The notes under the pieces: model-generated
Database searches by the model: none
What the model saw: the letters and a program-made list of their open reading frames with translations, nothing else
Told to the model about the DNA's origin: nothing
Assembly: GCF_002222055.1 (NCBI RefSeq)
Contig: NZ_MUGS01000076.1
Span: forward strand, 1 to 39,984
DNA length: 39,984 bases
Source of the DNA: Flavobacterium araucananum
GTDB taxonomy: Bacteria > Bacteroidota > Bacteroidia > Flavobacteriales > Flavobacteriaceae
Reading direction: 5' to 3'
Made by a program: the position numbers and the translations under genes
Shown: in pieces, positions 9,303 to 17,595 of the stretch
Layout: each line of letters opens with the position of its first letter
Numbering within the stretch: position 1 is the first letter of the stretch

Positions 9303-9857
9303 ATGAAAAAATATTATATAATATATCTGTTTTTTATTTTGAGTAATCTATTTGCTCAAAATAAAAAATATGACACAATAATTTTTAGAAATATAAAAAT
9401 TGATAAACACGAATTATATTTTAAATACGAAAACTTCGAAAATTTAGAACGTCTTTATGGAAAATTAAAAAAAAATAGTAAACCAGAAAAGATTCCTTTA
9501 AATATTGGTTTAAAAGTTACCAATTCATTTTCAAATGATGGAGTATCTTTATTAATCGACAAAAACAAAGTGTTTATTGATTATTTGAATTTTGAACTTT
9601 CTAAAAAAGTAGTAATAATCAATTATAAAAAGAGAAATATTATACTATCTAATGATTTTAGATTGTCTCAATTTAAAAAGGTTTTTAAAAAATCCTATAA
9701 AAATGTTTCGGGATTACCAGTTATTCCGTTTGAAAGAGCAGCTTTTATATCTGCACTTATAATAAATAAAAAAAAGATAGCATATGTTAGTTTTACGTTT
9801 TATGATGGCAAACTAATCTCATTTTTTATATCTGATGATAAACCGGAAAACTTTTGA
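9303..9857 (+). CDS. exported putative T6SS immunity protein
   Basis: A 184-aa protein with a signal peptide (MKKYYIIYLFFILSNLFAQ), predicted periplasmic. It is very Lys/Ile/Asn-rich and has no family I recognise. The ATG lies 2 bp after the Hcp-effector stop, so the two are translationally coupled. A periplasmic location would suit neutralising an effector that acts on peptidoglycan. Immunity function is inferred from position and export only. Confidence 0.55.
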   Translation: MKKYYIIYLFFILSNLFAQNKKYDTIIFRNIKIDKHELYFKYENFENLERLYGKLKKNSKPEKIPLNIGLKVTNSFSNDGVSLLIDKNKVFIDYLNFELSKKVVIINYKKRNIILSNDFRLSQFKKVFKKSYKNVSGLPVIPFERAAFISALIINKKKIAYVSFTFYDGKLISFFISDDKPENF

Positions 9858-9965
9858 ATAGTATGAAGTAGTAAGACGTTGTTAGAGAGTTTAAAATCAA
9901 CTGGGTTTAAATCCGGTACATTGTTCTGAACAACATTAAAAATTTAGAAATTGCAACTGGAAATT

Positions 9966-10463
9966 ATGGACAATAGATATAAAAAAAATATTCAATTTAT
10001 AGTTTTAATTATTACTCTTTTAAAATTTACTATTTCTATTTCTCAAAATAAAGATTTTCTTTTATTTGATATGATTCCCAAGGATAGTTTCATTTCAAAT
10101 TCACCTGAGGGTAGTATTAATCAAAATAATTATACGTGTATTACATGTAATTTTCAAATTGAATACATTAGAAGCCAAAAGCTTACTAATTACAAAGATT
10201 CATTTCTAATACATAATAAAGTATTTAAAATTAACGAATTATTAAATGATCAGGAAATTGAGTTTTACAAAGTAATGTATCTAAATAAAAAATATTTATT
10301 TGTTTCTTCGCCTGATTTTGGATCATCTAAAGTTTCATATCTTTTTAAGCACTACTATTTGTTTGAACTCGATAACCAGAATATGGTAATTCAATTTAAA
10401 AAATTAACTGTTAGTAAACTCAACAAAAAAAAGGCTTTTTTAAACCTATGCTCTACTAAATAA
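9966..10463 (+). CDS. small exported protein, possible extra immunity protein
   Basis: About 165 aa from the ATG at 9966; an in-frame TTG at 9951 is less likely. A positive N terminus (DNRYKKN) and hydrophobic stretch ending ISISQ look like a signal peptide or anchor. The mature part has a Cys pair (CITC). No family recognised. It lies 108 bp after the probable immunity gene, in equally AT-rich DNA. Such downstream exported ORFs in T6SS cargo islands are often accessory or orphan immunity genes, but nothing in the sequence proves this. Confidence 0.45.
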   Translation: MDNRYKKNIQFIVLIITLLKFTISISQNKDFLLFDMIPKDSFISNSPEGSINQNNYTCITCNFQIEYIRSQKLTNYKDSFLIHNKVFKINELLNDQEIEFYKVMYLNKKYLFVSSPDFGSSKVSYLFKHYYLFELDNQNMVIQFKKLTVSKLNKKKAFLNLCSTK

Positions 10464-10541
10464 TTAATTGGACAAGTTTCTTATATACAACGATATTTTG
10501 GAAAGACGTTAATTATATTCAACCAACTAAAAAATAATAGA

Positions 10542-11264
10542 ATGAAGACACTATTTTTAATTATTTTTTACTTTATACTCATAAGCTGTAACTCACAAAA
10601 CAATAATGTTATAGTTACAATTAATAGTAAAGGAACTTACTATTTCAATAAAGAAAAACTTATGGCTGTAACTTCATCAAAAAATGATTCTGTTTCCTTT
10701 AAATATAGAGATACCTTATTGATAAAGGTAGAGAAATATAAATCTCATAAATTAATAAGTGAAGCTGATTTTATCTATGATTCAAATAATAAGATATCAG
10801 ACGATTATACTTTTTCGGAAGATTATTATAATTACTATGAAAAAATTTATACAAGAATCCCATACGAAAATAAGTATAAATTACTTGATCGAGATTTTGT
10901 CTATATAGATGCCGTTTTAGATGAAGTTCAAGATTGGAAAAAATATTCTACTAATAACAAGAAAACAAAAACATTTGAATTCAAGTTAAATAAAAATGTT
11001 AGAATGTTAAATGCTAAATTTTCTCCTTTTATATATGGTACTATAATAAAGAATTTAAAATTATATGTTGTAGATAATTTTTTAGTCGAAATTGATGCTA
11101 CCCTTATTGAAGAACCAAATGGTGAAACTCTCTTTTATAAAAAATATTATCAATATGATAAAGTAGGTAGATTAAGTTCATCAAAAACTGTAAATATTCT
11201 TTCAGGGGAGTTAGAAGATCAAGACAAAATTGAATATAGAGAATGGTTTGGTTTTTCAAGATAG
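10542..11264 (+). CDS. lipoprotein, unknown function
   Basis: A 240-aa protein with a signal sequence and lipobox LISC (Cys near residue 17), followed by NSQNN, so probably an outer-membrane or periplasmic lipoprotein. The mature region is rich in Tyr, Lys and Asp and contains YQYDKVGRLSSSKTVN, reminiscent of the beta-hairpin repeats of YD/MORN-like Bacteroidota lipoproteins. No enzyme motif is visible. It is the third gene after the Hcp-effector and may belong to the same cargo island. Confidence 0.5.
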   Translation: MKTLFLIIFYFILISCNSQNNNVIVTINSKGTYYFNKEKLMAVTSSKNDSVSFKYRDTLLIKVEKYKSHKLISEADFIYDSNNKISDDYTFSEDYYNYYEKIYTRIPYENKYKLLDRDFVYIDAVLDEVQDWKKYSTNNKKTKTFEFKLNKNVRMLNAKFSPFIYGTIIKNLKLYVVDNFLVEIDATLIEEPNGETLFYKKYYQYDKVGRLSSSKTVNILSGELEDQDKIEYREWFGFSR

Positions 11265-11309
11265 AATAAGATTAAAATCAGAAATTTTATCAAGCACAAA
11301 AAACTTCAA

Positions 11310-11651
11310 TCATTCATCAATACGATGAGAATCTGCAAGAAGCAAGTCATTAATTTCGCCTAACATTTCAAGTTCCTTCATAGGAAACATCTCGAGTACG
11401 GTTTCCAGAATAAGACCCAGATTAATTCTCGAACAGTCGCCCGTTTCCGGAACTTTATGAGCATCGTGATCCAGCGCCAAAATGCACAATTTTATCATAT
11501 TGTTCATGACACAGCCAAGCTCATAATAAGTTAGTGACTTAATTTGAGCCGTACAAACCGCTGTTTTGTATTTAGCAGGATTTACGGGGTTGAAATATTT
11601 GGTGTTTAATTTTTTAAGCTTCTCCAGAATTTTAATTTCATTTGTATTCAT
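11310..11651 (-). CDS. hypothetical 113-aa protein
   Basis: A cytoplasmic helical protein without signal peptide. It has scattered Cys and His residues (AVCTAQ, GCVMNN, KLCILALDHDAHK, GDCSRIN) that could bind a metal, but no recognised motif. Its base composition is closer to the core genome than that of the T6SS cargo genes. It is transcribed divergently from the XRE regulator, 212 bp away, so both may be controlled by the palindrome between them. Function unknown. Confidence 0.55.
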   Translation of the reverse strand: MNTNEIKILEKLKKLNTKYFNPVNPAKYKTAVCTAQIKSLTYYELGCVMNNMIKLCILALDHDAHKVPETGDCSRINLGLILETVLEMFPMKELEMLGEINDLLLADSHRIDE

Positions 11652-11791
11652 GACCCTGTTTTTTTAAATTGTATATTGTAATCGCTTTAAAACTTCTATT
11701 TTTTTAATTCATTATTATACGAAAAATAGTACTTTTACGTAATAAGCCGCAAGTAAGCAACATACTATACGGTAACGAACTACTAAGAATA

Positions 11792-11821
11792 GTAAAATAC
11801 AAATACGGATTTGTATTTTAC
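11792..11821. promoter_or_regulatory. perfect 13-bp inverted repeat, XRE operator
   Basis: GTAAAATACAAAT, 4 bases, then its exact complement. It lies 42 bp upstream of the XRE gene and just upstream of its promoter box, a typical position for an autoregulatory operator. There is no T run, so it is not a terminator. Confidence 0.7.
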
Positions 11822-11851
11822 AAAAACAGAAAGTTTTTAAAGAATTTTAAA

Positions 11852-11859
11852 TACCTTTG
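11852..11859 (+). promoter_or_regulatory. -7 promoter box of the XRE gene
   Basis: TACCTTTG matches the Bacteroidota consensus TAnnTTTG. Only 4 bases separate it from the ATG, so the transcript may start at or very near the start codon. A -33 TTTG at the usual spacing is not evident. Confidence 0.45.
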
Positions 11860-11863
11860 AATT

Positions 11864-12259
11864 ATGAGTACAGCAACAAAACCAAAACATATTGGCAGAA
11901 ACATTAGCCGAACCAGAGAACTTCGTGGTATGAAACAAGAGATTCTTGCGGAAGCTATTGGCGTAAGTCAGCAATCTGTTTCTAATATTGAAGGAAGCGA
12001 AAATGTTGATGAAGAAAAATTAAATACTATTGCCGAAGTTTTAGGAGTTTCAGTAGAAGCAATTAAGAATTATATTGATGAAACGGTTCTCAATAATATT
12101 CAAAATAATTATGAGGGAGCGGTTATCAATAGCGGACCAACTGTGAATCACAATTGCAATTTCAATCCTCTTGATAAAGTTGTGGAACTTTATGAACGTT
12201 TGGTTCTGGCTGAAAAAGAAAAGGTTGAATATTTAGAGAAGTTTATGAAATTGAAATAA
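11864..12259 (+). CDS. XRE-family transcriptional regulator
   Basis: A 131-aa protein. Residues about 10-65 form a Cro/CI-type helix-turn-helix (ISRTRELRGMKQEILAEAIGVSQQSVSNIEGSENVDEEKLNTIAEVLGVSVEAIKNY). The C terminus has a helical, probably oligomerising segment (NPLDKVVELYERLVLAEKEKVEYLEKF). This small XRE architecture is common in Flavobacteriia. The perfect palindrome upstream is its likely own operator. It is convergent with the ATPase-kinase pair and separated from it by a terminator, so it is not obviously that system's regulator. Confidence 0.85.
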   Translation: MSTATKPKHIGRNISRTRELRGMKQEILAEAIGVSQQSVSNIEGSENVDEEKLNTIAEVLGVSVEAIKNYIDETVLNNIQNNYEGAVINSGPTVNHNCNFNPLDKVVELYERLVLAEKEKVEYLEKFMKLK

Positions 12260-12289
12260 TATTCTTGAAAACGAGAATTTCTTCTATAT

Positions 12290-12320
12290 AAAATGCGCAA
12301 TGAAAATTGCGCATTTTTTT
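12290..12320 (+). terminator. intrinsic terminator after XRE gene
   Basis: An 11-bp stem AAAATGCGCAA/TTGCGCATTTT with a 6-nt loop (TGAAAA) and a trailing T run. It lies 31 bp past the XRE stop, before the convergent kinase gene. Confidence 0.85.
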
Positions 12321-12350
12321 TGTTTTAAAAAATATGAATTAGATAATCAT

Positions 12351-14195
12351 TTATAAATTTAATTTACCAACAATAAATTCTCCTAAAATTTTTGCAGAAT
12401 GATAAGCATAAAGTTGATTCATATTAGGATATCTAATTTGTCTTATTGTCATGAAATATAAAGAAATATAATATTCAAGATTGCTATCAACTTGTCCAGA
12501 TAAATCTCTAACAGAATTATGTCTAATCGAATTAATCATTGATAAAAAATCGATAACCTGTTTTCTTTTAGTACTTGCAAAATTATAAGTCAAATCAAAA
12601 CTCCTTTCAGATAATAATTCATTTTCAATTTCTATTAATTCATCACTTTCCAAATAAAAAGGGAAATGTTTAAATTTTAAAGAACATTCTAGGGATGTAT
12701 AGTCTAAAATTGAGTGCCTTCTATTTGTAAATCCAAAATCAATTAAGTAGATATTCTTTTCATCATCAATAAAAAAGTTATCAGTATGTAAATCTCCATG
12801 ACATACTGTTTCTTTATATGTAATTTCATAGTCAGAAATTTTATTAAAATTATCTAATATATCTTTACATTTTTTTTCATCATCCAATATATATATTAAT
12901 GAATTTTCAATCTTATCTTTATTGACAAAATCTAAATATAAGTTGCCAACTTTACTGCTTTTTATTTCATTATAATCTTCTCTCCATTTATTAAACGCAT
13001 CATTTTCACTAAATAACTTTGTTATAATTTCTTTTTTATCTTCAATTTGGTTGTATGGTGTTTCACTTTTTTTTAATATTTCATCAAATGAATAGGAAGC
13101 TTTACTATTTTCAGATATAGCATAATTGTAAAGTATTCCTTCATAATGCAAGGTTTTCTCATATGTTGCGTCTGTATAACTTAAAAATCCTTTCCTCCCT
13201 TTGATAAATTCACTAAAATTATCTTTTTCTTCCTTTATTTTACCATCACTTATATATCCATATTTAATTATATAAATTTTATCATTATCGAAATTATTAG
13301 TTTTTTTAGGACGAATCTCTAATACTTTTGAACCACTAAATCCACCACTTAAAATTTTATAAAAAATTAATGGTGATTTAAAATCTGCACACAACTTTTT
13401 AATAATTTTTTCCTCTTCAAAGTTTATCTTTCCATTAGAAATAAAAGTTGATAGTACTACATCAATTTCATTAATAAAATCATCTTTACGATTAGTATTT
13501 TCACATAAAAGAATGTCCTGTTTATTGGTAATTGAATGATAATAAAACTCTTCAAATCTATCTATGAATTTAGCAATACTGTTCTTTAGATTTTTTAGAC
13601 CTTCCTTATTATTCATCTTAGACATAAGCAGAAAAACACACAGATAATTTTTATCAGAATCTAAATTCATTCCTACTGCAGAATCAAATTCAATAAATTC
13701 GCGCTCATATCGTCCAAATTGATTATGAACTCTTGCTTTTAATGGAATCACATGATAATTGTTTTCATAAAAAAAAACTAGTTTATATCCCAAATCTCTT
13801 GAATTTATAAGTTCAGTAATAAAATATCCCTTGTAATTAACAAAATAATCTTTCAATTCAATTTTTACTTTCTCGAATAAATCCTTAAATAAGGTTTTCG
13901 ATTGATTTACTTCTATTTCTTCTGTTTCTAATTCTTCTGCAATTATTTCATCTTTTTCTTCGTCTGTAATAATAGAAAAATCATTTAGATCTATATTACT
14001 TTCATAGCCGCTGTTAAAGCCTTCCTCTAGAAATTCTCTAACAAAAGTGTGAAATTTATTTTTCTCATTATCTGGTATTGTTCTTAATTCAAACGAAATT
14101 TGTTCAGCTTTTGATGTATTTACTGAATTACTAGAAAAAGCTTCTGCTTTTAATGAATTCAATACTTCTAACTTATTGGATTCACTATAGCTCAT
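12351..14195 (-). CDS. APH-like kinase with unique N-terminal domain, putative defence effector
   Basis: A 614-aa protein. Residues ~1-270 are an unrecognised, acidic, partly helical region. From ~280 follows an aminoglycoside-phosphotransferase/choline-kinase-like fold: a nucleotide loop GGFSGS (284-289), a lysine in IIKYG (K311), the catalytic loop CHGDLHTDN (HGD 466-468, N473) and metal-binding IDFG (485-488). All catalytic residues are present, so it should phosphorylate something (protein, nucleotide or small molecule), but the substrate cannot be read. Its start overlaps the end of the upstream ATPase gene by 11 bp, a tight two-gene unit. The region is clearly more AT-rich than its flanks, consistent with horizontal gain. 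It may relate to the APH-like 'ternary complex associated' kinases of conflict systems; I cannot confirm this. Confidence 0.65.
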   Translation of the reverse strand: MSYSESNKLEVLNSLKAEAFSSNSVNTSKAEQISFELRTIPDNEKNKFHTFVREFLEEGFNSGYESNIDLNDFSIITDEEKDEIIAEELETEEIEVNQSKTLFKDLFEKVKIELKDYFVNYKGYFITELINSRDLGYKLVFFYENNYHVIPLKARVHNQFGRYEREFIEFDSAVGMNLDSDKNYLCVFLLMSKMNNKEGLKNLKNSIAKFIDRFEEFYYHSITNKQDILLCENTNRKDDFINEIDVVLSTFISNGKINFEEEKIIKKLCADFKSPLIFYKILSGGFSGSKVLEIRPKKTNNFDNDKIYIIKYGYISDGKIKEEKDNFSEFIKGRKGFLSYTDATYEKTLHYEGILYNYAISENSKASYSFDEILKKSETPYNQIEDKKEIITKLFSENDAFNKWREDYNEIKSSKVGNLYLDFVNKDKIENSLIYILDDEKKCKDILDNFNKISDYEITYKETVCHGDLHTDNFFIDDEKNIYLIDFGFTNRRHSILDYTSLECSLKFKHFPFYLESDELIEIENELLSERSFDLTYNFASTKRKQVIDFLSMINSIRHNSVRDLSGQVDSNLEYYISLYFMTIRQIRYPNMNQLYAYHSAKILGEFIVGKLNL

Positions 14196-16074
14196 AATTT
14201 ATATTATATTTTTCTTTTCTAGTTTTAAATGCTTTTTCTCCTCCCTCTAAAATTTTTAAAATATCTTCTTTTACTTGATCTACATTACCTTCTTTTAACT
14301 TTTTAGATTTCTTATTTTCATAATTTAAAAATAAATTATACTCAGAATCTGATAGTACCGGAATATTTGGGTTATGAGTAATAAATATTAATTGTCTATT
14401 TTCCTTTTGTTCCTTTATAATGTTATGAATTTTTTCACTTATATATTTATTATCTAAATTGTCTTCTGGCTGATCTATAATCAGTGGATTCTCTGAAACA
14501 GCAAATATTATAGGTAAAACAGTTGTACATCTTTGCCCCATTGATAATTCGTCTGAATTTTTATAATTTTCTCTTTGTGTGTCGCCTTCAATTTTTAATT
14601 TAAAATCTGGTAAATCATCACAATAAGTACTTTCAATTTTATAAATATCATCTGTGTCATATAATGCATTAATTAAAGCATTAGATCTAAATTCATCAAT
14701 TCCAGAAATAAGTTTTAAACTTTCGACATCTTTGTCTTGTATTATTTTTGCAAACTGATCAGGTTTAAATGCTTCAACGATTTTACCAACTAATTCATTA
14801 TATTTCAAACCTGAACCTCTTAATGCATTTCTCAACCTTTCTTCAAACTCATTAACTATGCCTGAAAATTTTAAAGTAATTTTCACATCGCCATCTAGAA
14901 TTGTATTTATTTCCTGTATAGCTGTTAATCTTAATGAAAAGATGTTATTTTTTATTGTATTAAACTTATCAATCATAAATTTTCGTTCATCTATAAACCT
15001 CTTTCTCTTTAATTCTCTTTCTCCTACTTCTAATTCTAATGTTTCTCTCTCTTTCAATCTTGTAGTTAAAAGATTATATTTATTAAAATAGTCTCTATTT
15101 TTATCAAATTTTTGTTTTAAAGTTACAAACTCAGCTTGTTGAACTTCATGAGTACTAACAATTTCTAGATAGTTCGAATTCAATAGTTGTGAATTTAATT
15201 TTAACAAATGATCTATCTCTTTTAGTTTATCGAAAACTAATTTATTATTAGACTGAATTGTTTGGATATGTTTAAATATTAGTCCCTTATTAAAAAAATT
15301 ATCACTATTCAAAATCGTACTTTCAAAATTTTCTTCTAAATCATCTTTAAATAAAATTATCTGATTTTGAAGGTCATTGTAAAGTGATGAAGCTCTAACA
15401 AAAAATCTTTTCTCATCAGTTCTTTTTTTCTCATTAATATCTGCATTTTCAAATTCTAGTTTTTCCTCAGGCTTAATATCTATTGGCTCACTTTTTTTAA
15501 ATTCTTTTAATTCTTCCTCAATGTTATCATATTGTAGTAAAGAATCCTTTATCTGATTAATTCTAAAGTTTGAAGTTTTTATATCTTGCGCGTTTGCATC
15601 TAAATCAATTTGCGCCTTTTGTATTAGATTTAAGTATTCATACAAGTCCGTTTTAATTTTTTTATCTATTAAACTAAGTCTATCTATAGCCGATCTGCCA
15701 ATCTCTTCAATCTGATTTGTTTCATAAAAATCACATTCAATTTCATTAAAAATTCTAACTATTGATATATAATCTTGATTCGGTAGTTTATAAGGTTGAG
15801 GCTCTTCATTAAATGTTTTTACAACTCTAAATAAAGAACCATCTTCAGATTCAATTTCTATAATAATTTCCCCTATTCCTAAATTACTTTTTAGAATATC
15901 ATTTATCTTCCCTTTTTGCGAGTCTATGGTTAATGCTGATTTTAAAAAATAAAGTATACTAGACTTTCCCGTACCGCGACCTCCCATAATACAATTCATT
16001 TTTTCACTAAAATGAATTTTTACATTCTCGAAAAAAGGAGAATTTTTTATCTCAATTGATTTTATATTTTTCAT
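14185..16074 (-). CDS. SMC/RecF-like ABC ATPase with coiled coil, putative defence sensor
   Basis: A 629-aa protein. Walker A is GGRGTGKSS (31-39), the Q-loop is near Q121, the ABC signature is SMGQR (511-515), Walker B is LIIDQPED (531-538) and the H-loop is ITHNPN (around 567). Residues ~140-380 are long charged helices, probably coiled coil. This is the architecture of RecF/SMC-like ATPases used as sensors in anti-phage systems (PARIS AriA, Septu PtuA, PrrC/TrlF-type ATPases). The SMGQRCTTVLPIIF and IDQPEDNLDNK motifs recall TrlF-type ATPases, but there is no PHP or nuclease domain; the partner is instead the overlapping kinase gene. Sensor-effector logic is inferred. Confidence 0.7.
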   Translation of the reverse strand: MKNIKSIEIKNSPFFENVKIHFSEKMNCIMGGRGTGKSSILYFLKSALTIDSQKGKINDILKSNLGIGEIIIEIESEDGSLFRVVKTFNEEPQPYKLPNQDYISIVRIFNEIECDFYETNQIEEIGRSAIDRLSLIDKKIKTDLYEYLNLIQKAQIDLDANAQDIKTSNFRINQIKDSLLQYDNIEEELKEFKKSEPIDIKPEEKLEFENADINEKKRTDEKRFFVRASSLYNDLQNQIILFKDDLEENFESTILNSDNFFNKGLIFKHIQTIQSNNKLVFDKLKEIDHLLKLNSQLLNSNYLEIVSTHEVQQAEFVTLKQKFDKNRDYFNKYNLLTTRLKERETLELEVGERELKRKRFIDERKFMIDKFNTIKNNIFSLRLTAIQEINTILDGDVKITLKFSGIVNEFEERLRNALRGSGLKYNELVGKIVEAFKPDQFAKIIQDKDVESLKLISGIDEFRSNALINALYDTDDIYKIESTYCDDLPDFKLKIEGDTQRENYKNSDELSMGQRCTTVLPIIFAVSENPLIIDQPEDNLDNKYISEKIHNIIKEQKENRQLIFITHNPNIPVLSDSEYNLFLNYENKKSKKLKEGNVDQVKEDILKILEGGEKAFKTRKEKYNINYEL

Positions 16075-16459
16075 AATATTATTTTATAATTTATTTTTAA
16101 TTTGTCATCTAAAAAAAACAAAACTCCTTACTCATCTTCTCATCTGTTTTCAGCTTATTATGATTATCCTAATTAATTTTTACCTTTTTAGCAAAAAACA
16201 TTTATTAAAAAACTTCTTTTGAAACAAAGACTTCTTTATTAACTTACTATTACGAAAAAATAATTTACTCCAAAAATGCGTTAAATTTAAATATCATTTT
16301 TACGGTTTTCCTTAATCAACATAATTTTAAAATATTTGTTTGTCCTCAAATATAAATAAACAAAAAGCCTTTAAACCCAGTACAAACACCTGAACTTAAA
16401 AGCCTACAAATAAAATCTCTAATAATACCTAACCCGTTTCTAAAACCTGTTAGGAAACA
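16075..16459. other. 385-bp AT-rich intergenic region
   Basis: It separates the ATPase start from the TatD stop. No convincing ORF, RNA gene or long repeat is visible. The promoter for the ATPase-kinase pair must lie here on the minus strand, but I see no box matching TAnnTTTG with good spacing. It may also mark the edge of the acquired segment. Confidence 0.5.
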
Positions 16460-17257
16460 CTATATCCCAAAAAATGCCTTAGCATTCTTAGTCGTTTCCT
16501 CCACAACCAAAATCCCCGAAATTCCTTTAAACTGCGCCACAGTTGCTGCAACAAAAGGCAGAAAAGCAGGTTCGCAACGGCGTTCGTGATATTTCTTCAA
16601 GAGGTTGTTCGGGACATTTTTAGGAAGCATAAACGGCGCATCGGTTTCGATCATCATTCGGTCGAGCGGTACGTACTGAATCACTTCTTTTAAATGGTCG
16701 AAACGTTTACTGTCGGATATTGCTCCGGTAAAACCAAGGTAGAATCCGTTGTCGAGATAGGTTTTGGCTTCTTGCAAGCTTCCCGTAAAACAATGCACGA
16801 CAGCTTTTGGCAATTGTGGCAAATAATCTTTTGTAATGTCCATAAACCTTGCAAAAGCAGCTCTCTCATGCAGGAACAAAGGTTTCCTGACTTCGATCGC
16901 CAGTTCTAGTTGGGCTTTGTAACAGGTTTCCTGTACGTTTCTGGGCGAAAAGTCGCGATCAAAATCGAGCCCACACTCGCCTACTGAAACAACTTGTTTC
17001 TGTTTTAATAAATTTCGAAGTTTTGCAATACTTTGCGCATCAAAACTTTTCGCATCATGCGGATGAATCCCCGCTGTAGCGTATAATATTCCCTGATATT
17101 CTTTTGCTATTACAGCCGAAGCTTCGCTATTTTTTACGCTTGTTCCCGTGAGTATCATTTGCGATACATCAGCATCCAAAGCGTTTTGTACAACATCGTC
17201 TATGTCGTTTTGGAATTGTTTATTGGTTAAATTAATTCCGATATCTATGTAATTCAT
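16460..17257 (-). CDS. TatD-family metal-dependent nuclease
   Basis: A 265-aa protein with the TatD TIM-barrel metal motifs: GIHPHDAK, SVGECGLDFDRDFS, LFLHERAA, VHCFTGS and the final aspartate in IETDAPFMLP. Family members are Mg-dependent 3'-5' exonucleases acting on DNA and RNA, linked to DNA repair or quality control. It lies downstream of rtcB on the same strand but is separated by 338 bp of repeats, so it is probably not in the same operon. Confidence 0.9.
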   Translation of the reverse strand: MNYIDIGINLTNKQFQNDIDDVVQNALDADVSQMILTGTSVKNSEASAVIAKEYQGILYATAGIHPHDAKSFDAQSIAKLRNLLKQKQVVSVGECGLDFDRDFSPRNVQETCYKAQLELAIEVRKPLFLHERAAFARFMDITKDYLPQLPKAVVHCFTGSLQEAKTYLDNGFYLGFTGAISDSKRFDHLKEVIQYVPLDRMMIETDAPFMLPKNVPNNLLKKYHERRCEPAFLPFVAATVAQFKGISGILVVEETTKNAKAFFGI

Positions 17258-17376
17258 ATTTTTTGTTTTTTGCCACGAAGGCAGTAAGACACAAAGTTTT
17301 TTTATTCTTTGTGTTGGTTATTATTTTATTAATCTCGCAAAGGCGCAGAGTCGCAAAGTTTTTTAAGCGTAATATT

Positions 17377-17477
17377 TGTCATTTCGACGTAAGGAGAAAT
17401 CTTCGCGAGAAACTCTACAAAGATTGGACTCACATTGCGGAGCTACTTGTGGAGATTTCTCCTGCGTCGAAATGACA
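17377..17477. repeat. dispersed inverted-repeat element
   Basis: Arms of about 25 nt: TGTCATTTCGACG...GGAGAAATCT at 17377-17402, and nearly the exact complement at 17453-17477. This looks like one of the non-coding palindromic elements scattered through flavobacterial intergenic DNA. The adjacent 17263-17376 holds two degenerate direct motifs (cacgaaggcagtaagacac, cgcaaaggcgcagagtcgc), also typical of such repeats. An ORF across the element is an artefact. Confidence 0.7.
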
Positions 17478-17495
17478 AAAAATGAGGAAACGTTG

Positions 17496-17590
17496 TGTTA
17501 GATGCACTGCTGTGCGCCTCTACAGTGAAAACTGTCACTGCGACTGATCACTTAAAACACGCCTCTACACTGAAAACCGCGACTGAGACT
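17496..17590. repeat. cluster of REP-like repeat pieces
   Basis: Contains GCACTGCTGTGCGCCTCTACA, a piece of the dispersed element TGTAGAG-A/G-CGCA...TGCG-CCTCTACA also present at 23381-23466 and 31900-31930, followed by a degenerate second CGCCTCTACACTGAAAAC copy. Together with the previous element it fills the 338-bp gap between TatD and rtcB; no gene is seen there. Confidence 0.55.
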
Positions 17591-17595
17591 GAACA

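Noticed and set aside
9901..9935. tRNA T-arm-like text GGTTTAAATCC and a TTGTTC-T-GAACAA palindrome
   Set aside because: The T stem does not pair and no other tRNA arm is found around it.
17263..17475. 70-aa ORF on the plus strand
   Set aside because: It runs through the dispersed inverted repeat and has no family features.
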